Source of the DNA: an uncultured Eubacteriales bacterium | GTDB lineage: Bacteria; Bacillota; Clostridia; Oscillospirales; CAG-272 | Assembly: GCA_934503195.1 (NCBI GenBank) | Contig: CAKSVM010000019.1 | Coordinates: forward strand, 1 to 41,894 | Direction: 5' to 3' | DNA length: 41,894 nucleotides | In this document: positions 17,584 through 27,800 of the stretch, piece after piece | How positions within the stretch are numbered: position 1 is the first letter of the stretch | How the letters are laid out: every line of letters begins with the position of its first letter | The notes under the pieces: model-generated | Told to the model about the DNA's origin: nothing | Databases searched by the model: none | Seen by the model: the letters and a program-made list of their open reading frames with translations, nothing else | Position numbers and translations under genes: made by a program

Positions 17584-17612
17584 ATTATACCATATCCGTG
17601 AGGTTTTGTCAA
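17584..17612 (-). promoter_or_regulatory. Promoter of the HTH-kinase/murQ operon (TTGACA-N17-TATAAT)
   Basis: On the minus strand, perfect -35 TTGACA (17607-17612), 17-bp spacer and perfect -10 TATAAT (17584-17589) with TGG before it. It lies about 35 bp upstream of the start codon. Confidence 0.88.
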
Positions 17613-17783
17613 CCGATTCCTCATAGGATGACCGACGTCGACTCTCCGGATCGTAGATTCAGGAAGTTTTTTCACCGATTTTTTCAAATTTCAATTATTT
17701 TTTCTGCTATCACGGATTTTCCACGAAAATTTATCGGCGATCCGCGCGATCAAGATAAATACGGTCGGAGTGTATTACGCGTT

Positions 17784-17790
17784 TTCGACA
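17784..17790 (-). promoter_or_regulatory. Consensus 0A box (Spo0A-binding site) between spo0A and the HTH-kinase operon
   Basis: The plus strand reads TTCGACA, i.e. TGTCGAA on the minus strand, the core 0A box known from Bacillus. It lies about 65 bp upstream of the spo0A -35 box. A 7-bp match alone occurs by chance, but the position fits autoregulation. Apart from this box, the tandem repeat and the promoters, the 17550-17953 gap holds no credible gene. Confidence 0.45.
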
Positions 17791-17830
17791 TTGTATTGGG
17801 CAATGTGCGTCAATATTTTCCGAAATTTGG

Positions 17831-17854
17831 TTTGAGTTAGTATTTGAGTTAGTA
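17831..17854 (+). repeat. Perfect tandem 12-bp repeat abutting the spo0A promoter
   Basis: TTTGAGTTAGTA occurs twice back to back (17831-17842 and 17843-17854), ending 1 bp before the -35 box. Two in-phase copies just upstream of a promoter are typical of a dimeric activator site; the binding protein is unknown. Confidence 0.7.
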
Positions 17855-17855
17855 C

Positions 17856-17884
17856 TTGCATAAACTGGTAAAATATGGTATAAT
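17856..17884 (+). promoter_or_regulatory. Promoter of spo0A (TTGCAT-N17-TATAAT)
   Basis: -35 TTGCAT (17856-17861), 17-bp spacer, -10 TATAAT (17879-17884) preceded by TGG. A leader of about 60 nt separates it from the spo0A start. Confidence 0.8.
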
Positions 17885-17953
17885 ATATACACGCAAGGCG
17901 GGAAAGGAAATAAGCCAGCGAGATATTATGAAAAACAAATAAGGAGAAAGATC

Positions 17954-18721
17954 ATGAATACGAAAACACGAATTCTGTTATGTATCGAGTCCGAGAAGGA
18001 CGGAGCCGAGATCGCGCGTAGGCTCTGCGACGTCGGATTCAGCAACATCACCGAGGCAGAGAGCTTCGGCAAGGCGGCGAGGTTCATCGAGGATGAGCTA
18101 TGCGACCTGATCATCTGCGACACGGCCTTCAGCGGACGCGAAGGAGTTCAGCTTCTCTTCCTCGATCAGAACCGGGTTGAGAAGACGGGCAAAAAGCCGA
18201 TAAGCTTCATTGTCATCGGCGACGAGGGGCAGGAATCACTGCTGAATGAAATCGGGAAGTCACCCTCTGTTTCGACGCTGACAAGACCCTACTCGGCGGG
18301 TGAATTCTGGAAGAAGGTCTTCACGATAACCGACGAGAAGCCGACCGTGCCAAAGAGCGAGCCGAAGCCGACGAAGCCGCTTGAGATACGTATCTCCGAC
18401 GCGCTTCACATGATCGGGATTCCGGCGCACATCAAGGGCTACGCCTATCTCCGCTGTGCCATAAGCATGGCGGTGAAGAATCCCGAGATCATCAACTTCG
18501 TCACGAAGTCGCTCTATCCGAGCGTCGCGAAGGAATTCGGTACGTCGACTTCAAGAGTTGAGCGTGCGATCCGCCACGCGATCGAGGTCGCGTGGGACAG
18601 AGGCGATGTTGAGACGCTGAACTCGCTCTTCGGCTACACGATAAGCCGTCAGCGCGGAAAGCCGACCAACTCCGAGTTCATCGCGCTGATCGCCGACAAG
18701 CTGAGGCTGAATACGATCTGA
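17954..18721 (+). CDS. spo0A: Spo0A-type sporulation response regulator with degenerate receiver domain
   Basis: This 255-residue protein has a C-terminal domain (about 140-255) that is unmistakably Spo0A: IGIPAHIKGYAYLRCAISMA, SRVERAIRHAIEVAWDRG, LFGYTIS and GKPTNSEFIALIADKLRL. The N-terminal receiver (1-123) keeps an Asp at position 56 (DLIICD), matching the phosphorylated Asp of Bacillus Spo0A. However, the acidic pair is Glu12-Ser13, the switch Thr position is Gly89, the conserved Lys is Arg111 and the usual Met-Pro after the Asp is absent. It is probably still a DNA-binding master regulator at 0A boxes, but its control by phosphorylation may be altered. The start ATG follows AAGGAG by 8 nt. 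It is monocistronic with its own promoter and a following terminator. Confidence 0.93.
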   Translation: MNTKTRILLCIESEKDGAEIARRLCDVGFSNITEAESFGKAARFIEDELCDLIICDTAFSGREGVQLLFLDQNRVEKTGKKPISFIVIGDEGQESLLNEIGKSPSVSTLTRPYSAGEFWKKVFTITDEKPTVPKSEPKPTKPLEIRISDALHMIGIPAHIKGYAYLRCAISMAVKNPEIINFVTKSLYPSVAKEFGTSTSRVERAIRHAIEVAWDRGDVETLNSLFGYTISRQRGKPTNSEFIALIADKLRLNTI

Positions 18722-18743
18722 GAAATATCACTACATAGCCAAA

Positions 18744-18771
18744 GGGGGCTGCCGCTTACGCGGCAGCCCCT
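18744..18771. terminator. Hairpin terminator between spo0A and the giant SLH gene
   Basis: A perfect 11-bp stem GGGGCTGCCGC / GCGGCAGCCCC with loop TTAC lies between the convergent ends of spo0A (18721) and the giant gene (18803). T tracts on both sides are weak (nearest plus-side run is TTTTTT about 22 nt downstream), but position and stability support a shared terminator. Confidence 0.75.
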
Positions 18772-18802
18772 GATTTCTGCGGTTTGCTGTGATTTTTTAT
18801 TC

Positions 18803-21800
18803 TCAGTTTCCGGCTTCGATGAGGTTTAAGAATCTCACCACCATCGCGGCGCACTCGGCTCTGGAAGCCTTTCCGAGCGGGTCGAGGACCTTATCGGAGC
18901 GTCCGTTCATGATGCCGTTTCCGACCGCCAGACTGAGCGCGTCGGAAGCCCACGAGCTGATTTCGCCGGAATCGGTGAATTTCGTGAGATCGGTGCCATC
19001 GGAAAGCGTGAGCTTTCTGAACTCCGCGTAGCGGATCAGCATCACCGCGAGCTGTTCGCGGCTGATCGCGTCGTCAGGCGAGAAGGTCGTTTCACTCGTG
19101 CCGTTCACTATGCCGTTCGCGTATCCCCAGGCGACCGCCTCGGAGTACCATGTGCCGTCCTCAACGTCGGTGAACGGAACCTTTTCGTCCGACTTTCCGC
19201 CGTCAAGACGCCAGAGGATCGTCACGAACATAGCGCGGGTCAGCGGCATATCGGGCGCGAAGAGAGTTCCGCCAACGCCGTTCATGAGTCCGAGCTCATA
19301 CATCTTCGCGATGTTGTCATAGCTCCAGTGGCCGTCAATGTCGGTGAACGGAAGCTTTACTTCAGGATCGGCCGGCTTGTCGTCGTCCTTTGAAGGGTCA
19401 TTGCCGTCATCGTCATCTCCGCCATAATCCGGGAAGATATCCTTGTAGTTGTCGATATAGCTCCAGACGACCGAATCGCCGTCCGAAAGCGTGTAGTCAG
19501 TGAGTGCGACCTCGGGGTAGCTTCCGTTTACCGAATAAACCCAGCCCGAACCCGAGCCGTTGTCAAACTCGCCGAGCCAGAAGCCGCCAAATTCCGCGGG
19601 AGCCTTTATCGCCGAGACATATCCGCCAGACGCGCCCTCGGAATCCATTCCGTAGTCGGAAAGCGCGCGGACAAAGAGATCATACACGGTCGAACCCGAC
19701 TGAACGAGATAGCTCGTTCCCGGAATCCATGTGACATATGAATCATGTCCGTCATCGCCGTGGAGATAATCGCCGATGAGGCTGAAATCGACCGAAATCA
19801 GCGTCGATTCCTTCGCGTTCAGCGCGGCTATTGCCTTGTTCGCGGCGGCATCGGCGTCCTCAGAGCAGGTCGCGGAGTCGATCTCGTAGAGTCCGTTTCT
19901 GAACGCTCTTTCAAGCTCGTTCCAGAAGGACGACGAATAATCGCCCGAGTCAAGCTTTTCAAACGCCTCGTTGAGCTTTCTCGTGAGCGAAGCCTTGTGC
20001 CCGGAGAGAAGCTTATCGAATGTTTCGCTCTTCGCTAGGAAGTCGGAATAGTTCGTGACCTTAGACTTTTCGCCGACCGAGAGCGCGTCGTAAAGCTCCT
20101 TTATCGCGTTTATCTGACGTGAGGTCGCGCGCGAGCAGTCTGTAACGGTAAGATCCTTAATGAGATCAATTATCGTCTGAACCTTCGACGACGGGAACAT
20201 AAGCTCGGCGTCGCTCATGTCGTAGAGACGGTTTTTATTGTTAAGGAATCTCGAATAAGCGGCGAGCGCGTAAGCGGCCTGTTCGGTCGACATTTCGTTC
20301 ACGCCGGAAGTCCATCTGTCGTGTCTGAATCCGCCCGAGGTCATGGCGTTCGAGATGAGCGAAGCGATGAGTCCGCCGAATCTCGCGTCATTTTCCGGAT
20401 CGATTCCGAGCGCGGTCAGCGCGACGAGAAGCTGCGCGTCCGACTCGGTGGTTCCGAAGCCGTTGTCATACTTCGAGGCGAGCCAGCCGAGCGCGTTGTC
20501 GACCGCGGTCTTCACGTTGGTTCTGTCACGATACTTCGCGAGCGAGGTTATGACCATCGCGGTGGCGTCGACATTTTCGTCGGGGTTCTCGTCGTTTATG
20601 TACCAGGCGCCGGAGTCAAGCTGATTTGCGAGAAGAAGCGAGATTATCTCGTTCCGCGCGGCGTCATAACTATCGCCCTCATAGGGTTTAGTGTCAAGCG
20701 CGATCAGCGCGAAGGCGAGCGCGGTGTTTCCGCTCTTTTCGGTGAGATACTTATCGCCGTTCTTCGCGAGAATCCGGTCAAAGAGGTTGCAGCCCTCAAA
20801 GTCCGAGGCGTCCTCGCCGAGCGCGGTCAGCGCGATAGCGGCGCGGGTAGCGTCATTGACGGCGGTGATTTCGCCCGACGCGAGCTTCGATTTCAGCGAG
20901 TTCACATACGAGAGATACCATGCCTTGTTCTCAACGCCCGAACGCGCGAGCGCGAGAACCGCCCACTCGCCCGAAATGCTTGCCGGGGAAGGCGTGACGT
21001 TCGACTCGATGTAATCAAGAGCCGAGTCATAGATATCGCGCCAGTCGGTCTCGGACTCATCGGACGCGATGACCGTAAGTTCGGCCGTAACGACCTGCTT
21101 CGAAAGTCCCGCGAATCTCTCATCGTCCGGATAAAGCTCAGCGTAGCGCGCGAACTTCTCGCTGGAAAGCCATGCCGTGACCGTAACGGTCTTACGGGTA
21201 CCAGCGCGGGAGACGAGCAGATTTTCATGCGTGATTACCGAATTGTCGGAGGACATGAAGGTTCTGTACGGGAAGGCCATCGGGTCATAGCCCGGGCAGT
21301 CGTCGGGCTTAACGCCATTTCCTGTGGTGTCGTTAAAATTGTAGATGTAAATGAGTTCTCCGTTCTCGCCGCGGGTTATCTCACGGAAAGCGTGGAGATT
21401 CTTCGAGATGTAGTCGGGACGCTTGTTCTCGCCCTTTATCGCGTCGAAGAAACGCGCCTTGGCGTCGGCCATCAGCGAAATCTCGGAGTTGATCTCGTTT
21501 TCGGTCAGAGCCTTGATCTTTATCGTTCCGACCGTCTTTGTGACGAAATCGCCGGACTTTTTGTGCGTGATCTTTACCGTGAGCACAGCCTCGGTGTCAG
21601 CCCCGCCGGGAAGCGGACGCGCGACCATGAGGTTGAAGCCGTTCACCTTCGAGTTTCCGGTGATCGAGGCCTCGACGAGATATTCTCCGCCGCCGACTCC
21701 GAGGTCATCGGGACGCGGAAGCTGAATGTCGTTCGTAACCGCGTTCGGGTCGATCGGCTCCTTCGTGTCGAAGTCCTTCAGTTTATCGAGCGTGTAGGCG

Positions 21801-24800
21801 TCGAGTGCTCTCCGCATCTGCTCGGCGCGTGAGCCGGACTCGCCCTTGGCCGTGAAGGTAAACGTCTTTTCGAGGGTTATCGGCGGCTCTTTTTCGGTTG
21901 ATTTGTTGAAATTGAGCGTAACCTTGAGATTTACCGTGGTGTCGTTCTGCGGCAGAGTGACCGTCGTTATATATTCGGTGCCGTTCTGCACTACCGAAAT
22001 GATCTCGTCGTGATCGCTCGACCACTCGTTTATGATCCAGCTGTATCCGTCGGGATTATACGGGAGCGAGAGCGCGGTCTTCACGTCGTCAGCCGAGGTG
22101 TTTTCGCCCTTTATCGCGTCGAAGGTCAGAGTTTCAAGCGCGGGAGTCATCGCGGCGATTACCTTCGCTCTGTCCCACGGGATGAAGAGACGGAATGTGT
22201 GTTCCCGCTCCGCGCCGTTCAGGCTGAGCTTAACCGTGACGTCTTTAGAATATCCGAATCTGCTGAACGTGGCCGCGGGATCGATGTAGTAATACTGAAT
22301 CGTTCCGTCAGCCGAAACTCCGCAGCCTTCGGAAGGCGTTCCGGTGCTTGTGATCGAATAGGTTATGTCGTCGGCCGAGGTGATCGTCGTGTAGCTTCCG
22401 AGCTTAGCGGTGATTCTGCGCTTCAGCGCGTCAAGAAGAGTCGTGTCTTTTCCGTACTCGGCGATGACCTGACCCTGAATTGACTTTAAGAGATCCGAAA
22501 GCTCGGTCGTCGAGGTCGACGCAAGCGAGTAGACGGTTACCTTGAAGGTCTTTGTCTTGGTGTATTCGCCCTTTGTCGCGGACGCGGTGAGGGTTACGAC
22601 ACTGCTTCCGGTCGAGGGGAGGGTAACGACGCCGTTATTAGCTACGACCGCCGTGTTGTCGGACGACCAGACGATCGACGACCCCTTTTCCCCGGTCAGA
22701 GCGAGCTCAAGCGTGATCGCGCTTCTGATTTCGGTCGGGGTGACAGTGAGGCCCGCGAGATCCGAAACGACGTCAAGCTCATCCTGCGCGACGTTCGGCT
22801 CATGTCCGCCCTGCCATTTGAGAACGGGATATCCGTCGTTCTGGCCTTCGTCAGCCGTGTTGAAGGCGTCTCCGAGGGTGACCACGAAGAGGTCCGTCTT
22901 CATCTCGCCGGAGGTCATGCTGACCGTATTGTCGGTTCCGTAGCCGACGCCGCCGTTATGGATGGTTCCGGCGCGCTTCTGGTAGAAGCTGTTTTCAAGA
23001 TACCAGCAGTCGCTGACGCTGCCGATCGTCGCGCTCTTGTCGTTGGCGATGCTTCCAGCGATCGCGCCGCAGAAGGGCTTCCCGCTTGTGTCCTTGGTGT
23101 TGGTGCAGATTACTGTTCCGACATTGTAGCAGTTCGAGGTCGAGGAGCCGACAGCGTTCTGAATGCCGACGATTCCGCCGACGCGCTTGAGGCCGCTGAC
23201 TGTGCCGTTATTGTAGGAGTTCGTGATCGTAGAATCCGAAACGCCCGCTATACCGCCTATGCCGCCGTAGTTCTCTCCGGTGGCGGAAACCTTTCCGTAG
23301 TTGGCGCATCCCGAGACTTCGCCATACGCGTATCCGACGATTCCGCCGAGATAAGCGATCTCGGCGTACTTAGCCGAGTTTGACTCTCCCGCGATCGACG
23401 TGGTGATCTCACCGTAGTTCGCGCAGTTTCTGATATATCCGCCCTTGTAGAGTATACCGACGATTCCGCCGACTCTCATGCGCTTTATCGAGACGTCGCA
23501 TTTATTCACACAGTTCTCAAATCCGCCATACGACGTGCGGCAGATTCCGCCCGCGTTGCTTGTGTTAATATCAGTTTCGTTGTAGGTTCCGGTGACGGTG
23601 AGGTTCTTCACAAGGCTGTCCTTGGCGTTTAAGCCGAAGAGCGGCTTGTCAAGGTCGTAAACAGTGTGTCCGTTTCCGTCAAAGGTTCCGTTGTACTGAT
23701 TGCTGTAGCCTCCGATCTCAGTCCATGTGTTCGACGTGAACTCGTCGTTTATGTGGATGTCCGCGAGGAGAATCGCGTTCACCGCCGTGTTTCCGGCGTT
23801 CACGAAGTCCGCGAACCACGCGAGCTCCTCGGCGGAGCCGATTCTGTACACGCCGTCGACGAGCTTCGGCTTGGTCTTTGTCGTTCCGTCCCATGTGGTG
23901 CGGAGCGGCATTTCGAAGTTTATCGTGAGGTTCTCGCCTTTTACGCTGAAGCCGCCCTTGTAATCGAAGAATCCGGGCGCGACGCAGACAAATGTGTAAT
24001 CTCCGTCAGGGAGCGTTACCGGGTCGCCGCTTGTCGTCGCGACGATAGTTTCGCCCGACTTAACCGTGATCTCATACTCAGCCTCCGACTCTCCGAGATC
24101 CGGAGCGAAGGTTATCGTGCGCGAGTCGAGCTTCACGAGCGAGATTTCAGGGATATTCACTCCGGCGTCCTCGACGGTGAAGCTTCCGGTTGCCGTTAAG
24201 TATCCGAACTTTTCAATTTTGTAGTCATAGCTTCCGTTCGGGAGTCTGAACGGAGCGGAATCCGAAACAAGTACGCCGTTCTGAGTGATCGTGATCTTCG
24301 CGTCAGAGGGTTCGACGGTGAAGTTCACCGCGAAGGTCTCCTTTTCGAGCGCGACGAAAACGCACTGGCTCATCGACGCGACCGTGAGTTCCCCGGTGAC
24401 GGTGTTGTACTTTGAAAGCGAGATCTCGTATGAATAATCGCCGTCTTCGAGGAAATAAATCTTATCCGAATGAGGAGCGACAGCCGTGCCGTCCTTCTTC
24501 ACTACTACCGACGCGCCTTCGGGAGTCACGTCAAACGCCGTGACATACTTCGCGTCCGCGTCCTCAAAATCGAGAACCGGAGCTTCCGCGCCATCCTTAT
24601 AGGCGAAGAATCCGCCGAGCTTCGCGGCGAGAAGCGGAGACTTGAGCTCGGCCGCGGTGACAGCGGTCGGATTCTCATCCTCAGCCGCCTTCGAGCCTAT
24701 AGCCTGAATTCCGGACGCGAGATAGTACGCGTTCGTCACACAGCTTGTGTCGTCGCCCTTCGCGCCGACAACCGAACCGTAGAAGGATCCGGTCGCGCTG

Positions 24801-27800
24801 ACGCTTCCGGTGTTGAGAACCGAGTCGACCGCCGCGCCGTAGGCCGAGTGAAGCTGTCCGACGATTCCGCCGACGCCTTCCTTTGAACCGCCGCCCGAGA
24901 CATTTCCGGTGTTGTAAGACCAGCTTACAGAAGAATCCTTGCCGAGGAATCCGGCGATTCCACCGACCGAGTTTCCGGTCGCGGTGATAGTTCCCTTATT
25001 GACGCAGCCGATGATCGAAACCGCGCCGTTTCCGTAGATTCCGCCGACCGACGCGCTTCCGTTGACGCTTCCGTTATTGACACAGTTTTCAACAATTATA
25101 CCATAAGACGCGTTGCCGATAATGCCGCCGACATAGCTGTTTTCACCGCCGTTTAAGATGCCGTTGTTGACGCAGTCCGAGACGGTTGAGGAAGCCGCCT
25201 TGGAGTTGCCCATGACGCCGACAACTCCGCCGAGGAAGGCGTTTGTCTTGCCGCTTCCGGTGACCGTCGCGTTATTGACGCAGTTTTCGACGGTTCCGCC
25301 GTTGAGTGCCGCGACGATACCCGCCGCGTACTGACTTCCGACGACATTTCCTTCGACCGTGAGGTTTTTAACCACGCCCTTTGTGTAAACGATTCCGAAG
25401 AGTCCCGCGCCCTGATCGCTCATATTGACGTTCAGTCCGCTGATTTTATGACCATTTCCGTCAAAGGTCGCAACGTATCCGCTTGAAGCCGACGTAATCG
25501 ACGAATATGAGCCCGACGGCTTGACATATTTGAAAATCGGAACCCAGTTGTTTTCGCCAAGGTTGATATCAGCCGTGAGGATCGCGCCCTTGACACTGTA
25601 GAAATCGCTTCCCGAGGTCTTAGAGTTCACATAATCGCGGTACCACGCGAGTTCGTAGCCGTTCGAGATCTGATAGATGTCATTGACGAGCTTCGGCTCG
25701 ACCACGGTCACACCATCCCATGTGTCCGAGTAGAACATTTCGCCGTTTATGGTCTGAGCCGCGCCGTTCACCTTGAAGCTTCCGGCGAGCTTTCCGAGCG
25801 TCGGAGCCTTGACTGTGTAGGTGTAATCTCCGTCGGGCAGGAACTTCGCCTCATTGTTCGTGAAGCTGAATTCCTTTCCGCTCCCGGTGTGAGTTACCGT
25901 GATCGTCGGGTTTCCGTTCGCGAAACCGTTGTCGGAGGTGATCGCGAAGGTCACGTTTCCGCCCGACTTCTTCGTGAGGGTGACATTTAACGGAAGATCC
26001 GCGTGATCAACCGTGAAACTGCCGTTCGCGGTCTCGTATCCGAAGGCCGTGACGGTGTAGGAATATTCTCCGTTCGGGAGCTTGTAGACGCCCTTTTCGG
26101 GAGAAACGACCTCGTCGCCCTTCTTCACGACAAGCTCCGCGTCAGTCGGGTCAAGCGTGAAACTTACGTCGTAGCGATTGATGACGAGCTTAACTTCGAC
26201 CGAGACGTCAGAATATCCGATGCTCAGCTTTCCGCTCTGGGGAGCGTAATCCTCATCGCCGCAGGAGACGGAATACTCATATTCCCCTGCCTTGACGCTG
26301 AAGGTGTAGACGCCGTTTTCGGACGTTCCGGTGATCGTCCCGTCGTTCTTTTTGAGAACGACGTCAGCGTTTTCGGGCGAGACGGTTATCTTTATCGTGT
26401 ACGAGGAGTTCGGGTCCTCCCACTTGAGGATCGGATGCTCAGCCGAGTCGGTGAACGCGCCGCCGAGCAGAGACGCGAGAGTCTTCATCTCGTCGGCGGT
26501 CTTCTTTTCCGCCTTGGAGTCGGAAACGCCGCAGGAGTCGGAATAGTAGCAGTTTTCCACCTTGGAACTGCTTCCGTAGCCGTTATATCCGATTACGGCG
26601 CTGTTGCCGTAAGACGTGCCGCCAAGCTTTCCGGTGCTGAATGAGTTCGTGATAGCTCCGGTATTTCTTCCGGCGATTCCGCCGGCGTAGTTTGCCTCGG
26701 AAATCTCGCCGATGTTATAGCAGCTCTCGATAGTTCCGGAATAGTTGTATCCTGCGATGCCGCCGAGATAACCACTGCTGTTGCTGTTATTTCCGCGGAT
26801 TATGGAAGCGGAGTTTTTCGAATAAGATATCGTTCCTTTGTTCTGTCCGACGATTCCGCCGACCGCGCCGCTTGAATATACCGCGTTCTGCGTCACCGCT
26901 CCTGAAACCGCGCAGGCGATGATTTCGCCCTCGCTGTATCCGGCGATGCCGCCGACATTCGATTTACCCGAAACGTCGGCGTTTTCGAGAATCACGCGCT
27001 CAATGACCGCGCCCTCTCCGACATAGCCGAAGAGTCCGACATACTCGGTTCCGGCCGCGTGGAGACAGGTTATCGAATATCCCGCGCCGTTGAAGTGTCC
27101 GGTATAAGCGTTATTCTTCGAGTTTCCGATCGGAGTGTGATTACGCACGGTGTCTTCGTCGCCAAGCTCAATGTCGCCGACGAGTATCGCGTTAAGCGCG
27201 GAATTTCCGTCGTTTACCTGCTTTGCGAACCATTCAAGCTCCGCGCCGTTTGAAATCTGATAGATTCCGTCGACAATCGCGGGTTCGGTCAGGGTTTCGC
27301 CGTCCCAGACGCGGGTCGTTACGAGTTCAATCGTCACCGTCTCGTTCTTCGAGATCGTGACATTTCCCTTCGCGGCCTTGTAGCCCGACGCCTTGACAAT
27401 GTATGAATATTCTCCGGCCGGGAGACTGTAAACGCCGTTTTTGGCCGTCATGACGGTTCCGTCGGAGTTCTTCACCTCGACCGAAGCGTTTTTGGGAGTG
27501 ACGTCAAACGAAAGCGTGAAGCGTTCACTGATAGTCAGAGTCTCGTAAGACACGAGATCGGCTCCGTTTATCGTGATCGCCTTTTCGGACGGGAGATAGC
27601 CGAAGCATGACGCCTTCATCGTGTATTCGCCGTCGGGGAGAAGCCATCTGCCATCAGACTCAGGCGCGATTTCGGTGCCGTCCTTCGAGACCGAAATCTT
27701 CGCGCCGTTCGGCATATCCGGGAAGGTCAGGTACCAGAGCTTAGTCCAGACCGCCCAGAGCTCGTAATTTTCGGTGAGCGTGATCGTGTCGCCGCTCTTA

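Noticed and set aside
17928..17942. Mini open frame (MKNK) in the spo0A leader
   Set aside because: It is only four codons, without a suitably placed ribosome site; its stop overlaps the spo0A ribosome site, but nothing else supports a regulatory leader peptide.
20321..21832. 503-codon open frame on the plus strand
   Set aside because: It lies wholly antisense to the giant SLH gene, is Arg/Glu/Val-rich without domain motifs, and has no ribosome site. It is a reading-frame artefact of high G+C coding sequence, like many similar frames opposite 36.5-41.8 kb.
22780..27060. CRISPR-like or tandem DNA repeats
   Set aside because: The recurring GCCGACGATTCCGCC-like strings are codons of GLUG motifs (VGGIVG) at irregular spacing within one open frame, not direct repeats with unique spacers.
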